From: Euperipatoides rowelli
Taxonomy: Eukaryota; Onychophora; Udeonychophora; Euonychophora; Peripatopsidae
Direction: 5' to 3' (one strand)
DNA: 13,744 nt
Assembly: GCA_003024985.2 (NCBI GenBank)
Contig: PXIH01S0018588.1
Shown here: in pieces, positions 1 through 6,636 of the stretch
Numbering within the stretch: the stretch's first letter is position 1
How the letters are laid out: each line of letters begins with the position of its first letter
Made by a program: the position numbers and the translations under genes
The notes under the pieces: generated by a model
The model's database searches: none
What the model was told of the DNA's origin: nothing
The model's input: the letters and a program-made list of their open reading frames with translations, nothing else

Positions 1-696
1 ATACAGCCTAACATAGGCCTACTGTATATCTGTCGGAAGCAGAACTAATAATAGTATAGGCTAAAATTAATTAGCTAAATAGAAAACTCTTAAAATATTA
101 GCGGTATTGGTGAGAATTTTTTTTAAAAATCATTTATTTAAATTTAAATGATATTTTTTGAGAAATACATAACTTATGTAGTTAAAGGAATAAATTTAGA
201 CATCAAACATCGCTTAAATATGGTACAATATTTGAAACCAATTAGCCTATTGTACTTAACTGTACAAAGAATAGATCAATGTAAATAAAAATTTTATCAG
301 CTAAATTTAAGTAAAAGATCATCATTAAAAAAATCAATTTTCAATTTAACAGTGGAATTTATTTGAATTGTTGAAATTAAAATGTTCACCATTACAACAC
401 GATTAAAATAAAAGTAGGCTAATGAAAAACAATAAAGGTTTTTAAAAGACATTAGCAATATCAGTGTATTGAATATGAGAATGGAAATGATTCTCCTTAA
501 AAGGAGTGTACGTTAAAAGGTTTTTTTTATTATTTTTCTTCATACAATTTAGGCTACTAAAAGCTACCCTTTCTACTATTAAACAAAAAAAAAGTAAAAA
601 AAATTGTGTATAGGCCTATTATAGCTCATCAAAATTACGTTAAACGTTTAAATCTAGAGACCCACATAAACTGTATTAAATAAAATCCATATAAAA
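1..696. other. AT-rich non-coding DNA, no gene seen
   Basis: I see no open frame, RNA gene or element boundary here. The stretch is AT-rich with homopolymer A and T runs. The only local structure is a weak AT hairpin, with arms at 125-136 and 145-158 (left arm reads AAAAATCATTTA). Several TAGGCTA or TAGGCCTA words occur (near 14, 57, 416, 551 and 612), a motif dispersed through the whole window. Confidence 0.6.
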
Positions 697-704
697 TAAT
701 GTTG
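697..704. repeat. Target-site duplication, left copy (TAATGTTG)
   Basis: This 8-bp direct repeat is identical to 1167-1174 and abuts the left end of the 705-1166 element. It fixes the element boundary at the first G of GGGGAC. Confidence 0.8.
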
Positions 705-1166
705 GGGGACGTTACGCTTTTATCAGCAAAAAAAAGGAGGGAGCAGTTATTAACAAGGCCTGGGGTTGCATCTCAACGATTCATTTTTAAACATTATTTA
801 TTCCCTAAGTTTTTTGATCAAGGAGTAATTTGTGGGTGTTTCTTGAGATTCCTAAAATTACACATACAGTAGATCCTTCCTTCATCAAAAATCTAGTAAT
901 TTTATTGCCATAAAAAGTGATTTAAAAATAACTGTTTCCCTGATATTAGCTTCCGTAAAATACACCAGGTGGTATCCACGACAACTGGCGATATAATGGT
1001 TAACACGATTATTAACGAAGATGTTTTTTTCTAAAACGATCATATTCATATTCTATAGACAACGAAGTGCCCTTGGCAAGGTAAGTGATTTATTTTAATT
1101 TAATTTGCATGCAAAAAATCTTGATATTTCCTAATATATTTTTGCTGATAAAAGCGTAACATCCCC
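705..1166. mobile_element. Non-autonomous DNA transposon (MITE), 462 bp, 8-bp target duplication
   Basis: The ends form a 28-bp terminal inverted repeat, 705-732 against 1139-1166, with 27 of 28 positions matching. Each end reads GGGGA[C/T]GTTACGC followed by a shared TTTTATCAGCAAAAA. Directly outside lies the perfect 8-bp direct repeat TAATGTTG (697-704 and 1167-1174), a convincing target-site duplication. The interior has no coding capacity, so the element depended on a transposase encoded elsewhere. An 8-bp duplication is known for hAT, P and Merlin elements, but the GGGGA terminus is not the usual hAT CAG/TAG end, so I leave the superfamily open. The right duplication sits 6 bp before an outlying copy of the degenerate repeat described at 2240-3420, so insertion next to that repeat is likely. 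The close match of the ends and the intact duplication suggest a fairly young copy. Confidence 0.82.
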
Positions 1167-1174
1167 TAATGTTG
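1167..1174. repeat. Target-site duplication, right copy (TAATGTTG)
   Basis: This is the perfect partner of 697-704, directly after the CCCC end of the 705-1166 element. Confidence 0.8.
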
Positions 1175-1179
1175 AATGT

Positions 1180-1220
1180 AATGGTGATTTTTATTTCAAG
1201 GTTGCCGTGTTATTTAAAGG
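1180..1220. repeat. Outlying copy of the GGTGATT...GCC[A/G]TGTTATTTAAA degenerate repeat
   Basis: The stretch begins AATGGTGATTTTT and ends GTTGCCGTGTTATTTAAA. It aligns over its length with 3376-3417, which begins AATGGGGATTTCT and ends GTTGCCATGTCATTTAAA. It lies about 1 kb upstream of the main array, suggesting that the array was once longer or that the unit is dispersed. The similarity was judged by eye. Confidence 0.5.
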
Positions 1221-1404
1221 GACAGATAACACTCAAAATCATCCGATGCACAAATCTACAATGTTGAGGAACCTCCAAAAATCAAATTCACTGTGCATGT
1301 ATTAACCTCATAATAAATATTCACTTTTTTATTTACCATAGAATGCCATCAAAGGACACCCCCACCAAATAAGTGAGCCAACCCTATTACTCGGTCAAAG
1401 TTAG

Positions 1405-1449
1405 GTACAGTGTGCTCTCGTCAAACATTTTGACGAGAGCACACTGTAC
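1405..1449. repeat. Perfect 21-bp inverted repeat with 3-nt spacer
   Basis: The left arm 1405-1425 (starting GTACAGTGTGCTCTC) and right arm 1429-1449 are exact reverse complements over all 21 bases, separated only by CAT. Weaker complementarity continues outward: GGTCAAAG on the left against TTTTGATCAC on the right. The arms are less AT-rich than their surroundings. No target duplication or family terminus is visible. It could be the product of a template-switch event, a minimal MITE core, or the stem of a small hairpin RNA. The 3-nt loop is short for a typical animal pre-miRNA. Confidence 0.85.
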
Positions 1450-1791
1450 ATTTTGATCACTCTGAAAGTAAAACAAGTTGTGCCAAGCAAATTCATTCCC
1501 CCTCTCCCTAGTTATTTTTACCTCAACTAAGGTTCAAAAGAGTGTGAACATGTAACCAAAATAAGTGCACCATTTTAAAAATGTCTTTTGATTCTAGCCA
1601 AACAAGGGCACCTAGGTAATTATTCAGTGCATTGTGGTAAACCTAAGGTTCAATAGAAAGGCGCTGAATAAGGGACAAGGGTGGCACCTCCCCCCCCCCT
1701 TCTGAATGAATAAGTGTGCATGAACACTTGAACGGAATTCTATAGTAGGTACTATTATTATGTTAAGCCTAGTTATTATAAACTGGTTATT
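1450..1791. other. Non-coding stretch with a C10 run
   Basis: I see no gene or element boundary. A homopolymer of ten C (1690-1699) follows GGCACCT. It is a simple-sequence tract, likely to vary in length and prone to sequencing error. Confidence 0.55.
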
Positions 1792-1796
1792 CAAAG
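1792..1796. repeat. Target-site duplication of solo LTR, left (CAAAG)
   Basis: This 5-bp direct repeat is identical to 2056-2060 and immediately precedes the TG start of the LTR. Confidence 0.68.
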
Positions 1797-1820
1797 TGTG
1801 GTGACTATCACAGGACTTGG

Positions 1821-1846
1821 TTATCGATAATCACACTTATCGATAA
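1821..1846. promoter_or_regulatory. Paired TTATCGATAA palindromes in the LTR U3
   Basis: The 10-bp palindrome TTATCGATAA occurs at 1821-1830 and again at 1837-1846, 16 bp apart start to start. The core TATCGATA is the known DRE site bound by DREF in Drosophila. Because the pair lies in the upstream half of a solo LTR, it may be a promoter element of the retrotransposon. Binding in this organism is inference. Confidence 0.35.
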
Positions 1847-1987
1847 AAGACTAGAACGTCCCCGCGCCCTAGTCAGTGTTATGTGTTACAGTTCTTTTCA
1901 AGAAAGAACTCAGTCTTCTTTTAGCTGTATACTGAAGCGGTCCATAACTTGGTCGCTTCCCTTATAGCTTACCTGTTCTTACAGTTT

Positions 1988-1993
1988 ATTAAA
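1988..1993 (+). terminator. ATTAAA polyadenylation signal of the LTR
   Basis: ATTAAA lies 62 bp before the LTR 3' end, where an R-region polyadenylation signal is expected for a plus-strand retroelement transcript. It is a variant of AATAAA and is supported only by position. Confidence 0.4.
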
Positions 1994-2055
1994 GTTACAC
2001 CTTATTGTCAACCTCCCTTAGTCTGTCGTTCGTTCCCCCTTACATGTTTACAACA

Positions 2056-2060
2056 CAAAG
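2056..2060. repeat. Target-site duplication of solo LTR, right (CAAAG)
   Basis: This is the perfect partner of 1792-1796, immediately after the CA end of the LTR. Confidence 0.68.
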
Positions 2061-2239
2061 TATTAACTCTTGTTTGGCAGCATTAATTAAGACATCGGGG
2101 CGAGTCACATGACAATCTAAATAGAATAATTTTTTTTTATTTAAAAGCATAGAAATACAACTGTTGCAGAAACTTCTTTTCTGCATTATTTGTTCTTTAA
2201 TAGAAGAATTTATAGCAGCGTGTAGCCTAATCTTAAATT

Positions 2240-3420
2240 TAGTGATGAATATCACCCTGGTGACAAGTTAAATGAGTGCAAGTTTTATTACTGAACAAGA
2301 ATATAATCAACTAAATAACTAATAATTAAAGCTAAATACCGTATTATTACATTCAGTTAATTTAGTCATGTAACTCACCTTGATGACATCATGGATGTTA
2401 ATTTTATTATGGAGCAACAGTAAATAATTCCAATTGTCACCTTAAATAATACAGTAGGTGTCTTGTTATACAATTGGTGAATTTCATGGAGATTTGTGAT
2501 AACACCATTTTTTTTTTAAATGAGGAGTATCATAATTTATATCACCATTATCATTAAATTGGTGATTTGTGATGTCACCATTTTATTTAAATGAATTTGT
2601 GATGTCATAACTGTCCAATTTTAGCAAATGGTGAAATGTGGCGTTATCCCTTATGTTAATTAAATAACAGGTTTAATGATAAAATCTCTGTTATAGTGAG
2701 TTTAAGATAATTTATTATGTTATCATTGCAATGTTATTTAAGTTAAATGATATGTCCTGTCACCATTGAAAGGTTATTTAGATGGAGACTTTATTGGTCA
2801 TTTGTGTCAACATCACTGCCAACATATTTTAATGGTGATTTGTCATGTCAATATATAACATCAATTCTAAGTTGTTTAATCTATAGACAAACAAAAAAAA
2901 TAGTTGAACATGTTTCCATATCTTTAAAACAGATTGCAGAGTGGTCAAATCATGTTTCAGATCAAATTTTTTTTATACCCTACCTGTATCTATGCATCTC
3001 TAAAAATGTATGCGACATGTTCGACTTAATTCTTTACTTCCCGTTCTACGAGTGTTTTCTCATTTTCCATGTTATTGAAAAGTATGCAAAGATTAGGACC
3101 GTATCTTTGACGCCTCAATCAAATGCTTAATTTATGAGACTGGATACCCATTTTATTTACGAATTTCGGCAATTAAAAGATTTCTAACACTTAGAAATAA
3201 GGTGCACTATAACATTTGAGATAATCATCTGATTTATGATCGTAGAAAATTATGATTTTCTTCACCTTACATGGTGAAAGAATCAAATGACTTATGATGT
3301 CATCATCCCATGTTAATAACATTTAAAGGTGACGGTGATATTGCTACTTTAAATACATTGTTCAAATGGCATGTTTAATGGGGATTTCTAATGTCACTGT
3401 TGCCATGTCATTTAAAATAC
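2240..3420. repeat. Degenerate minisatellite-like repeat array (GGTGATTTGTGATGTCACC unit)
   Basis: This stretch contains many diverged copies of a unit of about 40 bp that can be pieced together as AATGGTGATTTGTGATGTCA, then CCATTGCCATGT, then TATTTAAAT. Clear copies lie near 2557-2593, 2594-2612, 2628-2665, 2787-2829, 2830-2862, 3264-3325 and 3376-3417, with weaker ones near 2240, 2366 and 2474. Spacing is irregular (the two best adjacent copies are about 31 bp apart), so it is an old, eroded array rather than a clean satellite. The unit carries the near-palindrome GTGATGTCAC and complementary GGTGA/TCACC ends, so many copies can form small hairpins. Open frames in this interval are incidental to the repeat. 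Confidence 0.6.
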
Positions 3421-3733
3421 TAGTGGAATGGAGGTTTACCACACCATCGCTCAAAGTAGTCAATTTACAACCCATCTTGGAGATAATATAGCAAGAATTG
3501 CTCCTTGTCCTATGTGTCTGGTGATAGCATGTGTCCTGAATTTGGAATTTCTGTTTGATTTTTGCAAGCATAAATGTTTCATGCATTTTATCCTTTACAC
3601 TTAGCCTCTTTTATCAGTTCCTTGCAAAGAATTTCATAGCTTGTAATCAAAATTAAATCACAAATTTAGTATTAAAGAGTGGATAATTTAGGAAATAAGG
3701 GGAAGTTCAATTCAAAGGTTAACAGTTATGGTC
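3421..3733. other. Non-coding AT-rich stretch
   Basis: I see nothing specific between the end of the degenerate array and the hAT-type element. A short minus-strand frame crossing 3362-3586 has no recognisable protein features. Confidence 0.5.
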
Positions 3734-3741
3734 CTCTATGA
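3734..3741. repeat. Target-site duplication of the hAT-type element, left (CTCTATGA)
   Basis: This 8-bp direct repeat is identical to 4482-4489 and precedes the CAGTGG terminus. Confidence 0.85.
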
Positions 3742-3832
3742 CAGTGGTTCTCCAACTTTTTGGAGCAGGGAACCCTAATTTTTAAAATGACCCAAGATCG
3801 ACCCCCTAACACTATTTTTTCCGACAGGGGAT

Positions 3833-3844
3833 GGGGGGGGGGGG
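3833..3844. repeat. G12 homopolymer inside the hAT-type element
   Basis: Twelve consecutive G, preceded by GACAGGGGAT and followed by AGGTGG, make a locally G-rich strand able to form stacked G structures. The length is likely to vary between individuals and reads. Confidence 0.8.
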
Positions 3845-3910
3845 AGGTGGAATTAAAAAGAAATAATTAATCATTAATATATATTTTAATTTCCACTTCC
3901 TCCCTCTCAA

Positions 3911-4092
3911 ACTTCTCATTAAAAAAATAAGCTAGTAGGCTATTATAAATTAAATAGGACAAATTATTAGTCAAATAAAGCCTGCAGTTTTGTTTTAAAT
4001 TGATTAATTAATAAATTTAAAAGAAAACTAGAAGCTTTATTAAATTTGACTAATAATTTGTCCAATTTAATTATTTTTTGAATGAGAATCTT
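3911..4092. repeat. Internal foldback (long imperfect inverted repeat) inside the hAT-type element
   Basis: The left arm 3948-3981 and right arm 4034-4072 are reverse complements with few differences. They share a perfect 19-bp core GGACAAATTATTAGTCAAA (3957-3975 and its complement at 4046-4064). Complementarity continues inward (AGTTTTGTTTTAAAT against ATTTAAAAGAAAACT) almost to the apex near 4005. It also continues outward to TTCTCATTAAAAAAATAA near 3912 and its partner near 4074-4091. The left arm carries about 18 extra bases (GCTAGTAGGCTATTATAA, near 3931-3948) that the right arm lacks. The result is one hairpin of about 180 bp in the middle of a larger element, either a nested foldback insertion or the original core of the MITE. 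Confidence 0.72.
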
Positions 4093-4481
4093 GAGCTTGT
4101 TTGTTTTTATTTATAATTATAGGTCTAGTTTAGAAGGCACCATCCGATTAAAAAAAAGATGGTAAAACCATAATATAGTATCCAAAGATTGAAAATGATT
4201 CCAGGTGGTCACTAGTCAGTCAGTCTGCTAATCAAGAAGCTAAAATGTTAAATAATGATCAGCTAATTATTACCTTTAGGCAAAAAAACATAATCGGGTA
4301 AATTTTTAATTCTTTTTATATTAACAAATAGAAAAAAAATCTAACTTGATCCAATTTTATAATAAGGTGTTTACTAATGGTATTTTTAAGCTTCAAAGGA
4401 ATAATTCTAAAAAAATTTTTTTTCTTTCTCAAGCTCATGGACCCCTTTCAATTACTGTGATCCCCAGTTTGAGAAACGCTG

Positions 4482-4489
4482 CTCTATGA
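4482..4489. repeat. Target-site duplication of the hAT-type element, right (CTCTATGA)
   Basis: This is the perfect partner of 3734-3741, after the AACGCTG terminus. Confidence 0.85.
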
Positions 4490-4748
4490 TGATATATAAG
4501 AACTATTGAATAGACCACTCAGATCAAGTAATGATTGTTTTAAAATAAATTTTTATTTGTAGGCTACTATAATAGCTTACATCCATCAAAATTAATACCT
4601 TACAATTTGGATATTCCTAATTTTATTGTAAACTGTCCCTAAATTCTTAATAGAAATTGTGACAGCCCTATCAAAACTGTTATATGAATGTGGCAAAATG
4701 TACATAAACTCATGAAGCTTATTATAATTTTAATACATTTTCAAAGGA

Positions 4749-5009
4749 ATGCCATTCGTGCCTGGAGTAGCCTACATCCAGTCGATATTCAATTTCTCAC
4801 CATGTTTTATCAAAATGTGGAAAAGGGATGCCCAATTCATTAAAAGCATGAGTGAGGTTGGCAGGACTGCATTGGGAAACATTCTGCAAGGTATCAATGG
4901 TGTCTTACCAGCAGAGTCGGCCCGTTTTGTCTGCAGAGGCCCTTACTTCCTGTCCTTAAACTTTGAATACCAAGCTGTTATGCTTAGCAGTCAGGTAGTG
5001 ATCATCTAA
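4749..5009 (+). other. Unexplained 86-codon open frame in a GC-richer patch
   Basis: An ATG-initiated frame runs from 4749 to a TAA at 5007-5009. Its central part (MSEVGRTALGNILQGINGV and onward, from about residue 34) has a more protein-like composition than any other frame here. The surrounding 4.75-5.13 kb is visibly richer in G and C than the rest of the window. I do not recognise a family, domain, signal peptide or membrane segment. The opposite strand also has a protein-like short stretch over the same bases (reading HAFNELGIPFPHFDKTW), so the openness may simply reflect composition. It could be a lone exon, a fragment of an old transposon gene, or chance. I do not call it a gene. Confidence 0.2.
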
Positions 5010-5029
5010 GTCTCTCTTCTGAAATTGCG

Positions 5030-5130
5030 CTGAACAATGATCAGCGATTTGATCACGTGAAAACACAAACACGAGTCTTTTACTGCATAGAAGCCATTTT
5101 GGATTTGAACGACCGGAGCACCACCTACTA
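5030..5130 (-). promoter_or_regulatory. Promoter-like cluster: TCACGTGA E-box and CAAAATGGC (YY1-like) motif
   Basis: A perfect palindromic E-box TCACGTGA lies at 5053-5060. About 30 bp further, the minus strand reads CCAAAATGGCTTC (near 5090-5103), which resembles the YY1 consensus CAARATGGC often found at animal transcription starts. On the minus strand this would also supply an ATG followed soon by a GTAAAA donor-like site. The patch is GC-richer than its surroundings. No downstream exon could be recognised, so this is a low-confidence suggestion of a minus-strand start or an old regulatory element. Confidence 0.2.
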
Positions 5131-5618
5131 TTACCAGGGTTAAACTTTTAAGAAACAAAATCTTTATGAGGTCACCTACATTTTGTCATAAATTCTTTAC
5201 CGGTACCTATAACAATACTTTTTTTAAATAATTTTAGACTTTATGTACAGTAGGCTACATTCTGTAATTTGCTCTAAAAATATGTAGGCTAAATAAGAAA
5301 ACCCGATAAATGAATATAAGAAAAGTGATTGGCCAGCCTAGACGGAACATCGTAAATAGGCTAACTTTAACATTAATTTGAAATTTATATAAAGGTGTAT
5401 GCCTAATGGTATAATAATTACATTAAATGGATTTTTTAGCTTCCATACTTTTATTGATATTTCCATTTATACAAGGCTATTAATCATATTCGATTGCCAA
5501 AGTGCACAATTTGAAATTAGAAATTTTAACAAAAATATGATGTTCATAGCCAAATCAATTTTAATTCTGAAATTTTCATTGCTGAATTAAAGTACGGTAG
5601 CATTTAAAATTACATAAA
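5131..5618. other. Non-coding AT-rich stretch
   Basis: I see no supported gene or element. Several TAGGCTA-like words and one ACCGGTACC word (near 5202) occur. A plus-strand frame at 5399-5590 is rich in Ile, Phe, Leu and Asn, as expected of random AT-rich DNA. Confidence 0.5.
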
Positions 5619-5693
5619 TAGCATTTTGGCTAATTAATGTTGAGCCAAAATTAGCAAAATTTTAAGATAGCCTAGCACTTGGCTAAAATGCTA
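5619..5693. repeat. Short hairpin repeat with TAGCATTTT ends
   Basis: The stretch begins TAGCATTTTGGC and ends GCTAAAATGCTA, near-reverse complements (11 of 12), giving a 75-bp foldback. Inside, TTTTGGCT and AGCCAAAA (near 5623-5648) form a second perfect 8-bp stem, and GGCTAA/TTAGC words recur. It sits 26 bp before the piggyBac-type element. No target duplication is clear, so it may be a decayed MITE or a local rearrangement. Confidence 0.45.
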
Positions 5694-5719
5694 GTGTCAG
5701 CTTAAACTCTGCATAAATG

Positions 5720-5723
5720 TTAA
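5720..5723. repeat. TTAA target duplication, left
   Basis: TTAA immediately precedes the CCCTGCAG terminus, as piggyBac-type insertions require. Confidence 0.85.
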
Positions 5724-6319
5724 CCCTGCAGTCGTCGCGGTATCTGTGAGATACACATTGTACTTTTAAAAATTAATTTCTAGCTAATGTGCAGAGCTAG
5801 AACATTATCCATCCAGCTATGTGAATATTTTAAGGACTTCTACAATTAAGTGCTTTTACGGTATTTTTAATACCAATACGTGTATCGATTGTATTGATTT
5901 TGTATCTCTCAGATACCGCGACTACTGGTGTAATTTTTTTTTTTCGTATTTTCGGGAAGCTTTGTTTCATTACTATAAAACATTTAGGAATAACCTTATA
6001 CATATTATAAATCAGAATTTAATTACGATTTCAACCATCCAAACCAAATTCTTTTATCTCTAACGACAGAGAAACGGCAAAGGAAAATGTAAAAAGCATT
6101 TTGCCCTTATTTTGTTTTCCATAGCCGACTTTATTATAAATATTCATAAAAAAAAAACTCTTCACCGGATTTTTTTTTTTTTTATATAGAAAAATTTCTG
6201 ATAAAAAAAGGAACAAAATGATATATAAAAAGTCTATTTTATCTTGAAATATACACATGTTATCTCACAGATACACCGCGACTACTCGTGTAACTATTCG
6301 GACCGCGACGACTGCAGGG
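5724..6319. mobile_element. piggyBac-type MITE (596 bp) with TTAA target duplications
   Basis: The ends are a perfect 18-bp inverted repeat, CCCTGCAGTCGTCGCGGT at 5724-5741 and its complement at 6302-6319. They are flanked directly by TTAA at 5720-5723 and 6320-6323. CCC...GGG termini at TTAA sites are the hallmark of piggyBac superfamily elements. A second-tier inverted repeat, TATCTGTGAGATA (5741-5753) against TATCTCACAGATA (6261-6273), lies just inside. A compound motif GT[A/C]GTCGCGG-TATCTG-GAGATA occurs at the left end, in the interior in opposite orientation (about 5902-5933), and near the right end (6260-6293); the last two are 23 of 25 identical over AGATAC...GTGTAA. Such repeated ends are plausible transposase-binding sites. 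The interior between them is AT-rich with long A and T runs and holds no transposase, so the copy is non-autonomous. Confidence 0.88.
5902..5933. repeat. Interior copy of the piggyBac-type subterminal motif
   Basis: The stretch reads GTATCTCTCAGATACCGCG then ACTACTGGTGTAA. It is a direct repeat of 6260-6293, which reads TTATCTCACAGATACACCGCG-ACTACTCGTGTAA, and is inverted relative to the motif at the left end. It lies about 180 bp inside the left end, an unusual distance for a subterminal site, and suggests an internal duplication or a fused partial copy. Confidence 0.65.
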
Positions 6320-6323
6320 TTAA
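6320..6323. repeat. TTAA target duplication, right
   Basis: TTAA immediately follows the CTGCAGGG terminus and pairs with 5720-5723. Confidence 0.85.
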
Positions 6324-6636
6324 GCAACAGCTTCATACTAAAAGATCAGCATTTTTCATAAAGTGGACCATGTTGAATGCTGGTCATGAAAAAAAAAAAC
6401 TAAGTTGCAAGTATAGCCATTTCCGAGTTTTCTGTACTAATCAATAATTAAATAATAGAGCTGACTTTTCTCATTCAACTTTAGCACTCTATGAGAGCAA
6501 AAAAACACATCTTAGAGACAGTGTTTGTATTAATGTGTTTTGCTTTATGGTTAATCTCAAGTAAAACAGAGAAATTTCTAAGTACAAATAATTGAAAAGT
6601 GAATTTTTGCCATCTATTCTATCATTTTCCGATGTT
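6324..6636. other. Non-coding AT-rich stretch
   Basis: I see no supported feature between the piggyBac-type element and the readable start of the non-LTR retrotransposon remnant. Part of it may belong to the same retrotransposon but is too decayed to read. Confidence 0.45.

Larger units (their letters stand above)
1797..2055 (+). mobile_element. Solo LTR of an LTR retrotransposon (259 bp)
   Basis: The segment begins TGTGGTGACTATC and ends TTTACAACA, giving the canonical TG...CA termini with short inverted ends (TGTGG against CAACA). It is flanked by a perfect 5-bp direct repeat, CAAAG, at 1792-1796 and 2056-2060, the duplication size usual for Ty3/Gypsy, BEL and Copia integrases. Inside, an ATTAAA signal at 1988-1993 would be the polyadenylation signal on the plus strand, which sets the orientation. 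The upstream half holds two copies of TTATCGATAA and an 8-bp-arm hairpin at 1890-1910, as expected of a U3 region. No second LTR and no gag or pol reading frame lies nearby, so this is most simply a solo LTR left by LTR-LTR recombination. The family cannot be told from the LTR alone. Confidence 0.72.
3742..4481. mobile_element. hAT-type non-autonomous DNA transposon (740 bp)
   Basis: The left end reads CAGTGGTTCTCCAACTTTTTGG and the reverse complement of the right end reads CAGCGTTTCTCAAACTGGGG; 13 of the first 16 bases match. CAGTGGTTCTCAA is a characteristic terminus of hAT (Charlie/Tip100-like) elements in animals. The perfect 8-bp direct repeat CTCTATGA flanks it (3734-3741 and 4482-4489), the duplication length of hAT transposases. 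The subterminal sequence also looks typical: a CAGGGAACCCTAA stretch on the left and CATGGACCCCTTTCA on the right. The interior is AT-rich and has no transposase frame, so the copy is a non-autonomous derivative. It contains a G12 run (3833-3844) and a large foldback at 3911-4092. The terminal repeats are more diverged than the target duplication, suggesting that the ends differed before insertion. Confidence 0.88.

Noticed and set aside
1078-1086. Strong splice-donor consensus AAG-GTAAGT inside the 705-1166 MITE
   Set aside because: GTAAGT is expected several times by chance in this window, and no exon can be read upstream of it.
2040-2255. Minus-strand open frame of 71 codons
   Set aside because: It starts in flanking AT-rich DNA and ends at the solo LTR border. 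It has low-complexity Lys/Ile/Leu content and no recognisable motif.
2747-3130. Plus-strand open frame of 127 codons, the longest in the window
   Set aside because: It lies across the degenerate repeat array. Its composition (many Ile, Phe, Cys, Tyr, Ser) follows the AT-rich repeat, and no domain or motif is recognisable.
5821-6258. Open frames on both strands within the piggyBac-type element, considered as a transposase remnant
   Set aside because: They are dominated by Phe, Tyr, Lys and Ile runs from poly-A/T tracts and show no DDD-type transposase motif. The element is a MITE.
6244-6447. Plus-strand frame running out of the piggyBac-type element
   Set aside because: It crosses the element end and the TTAA site, so it cannot be an ancestral gene. 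It shows no family features.
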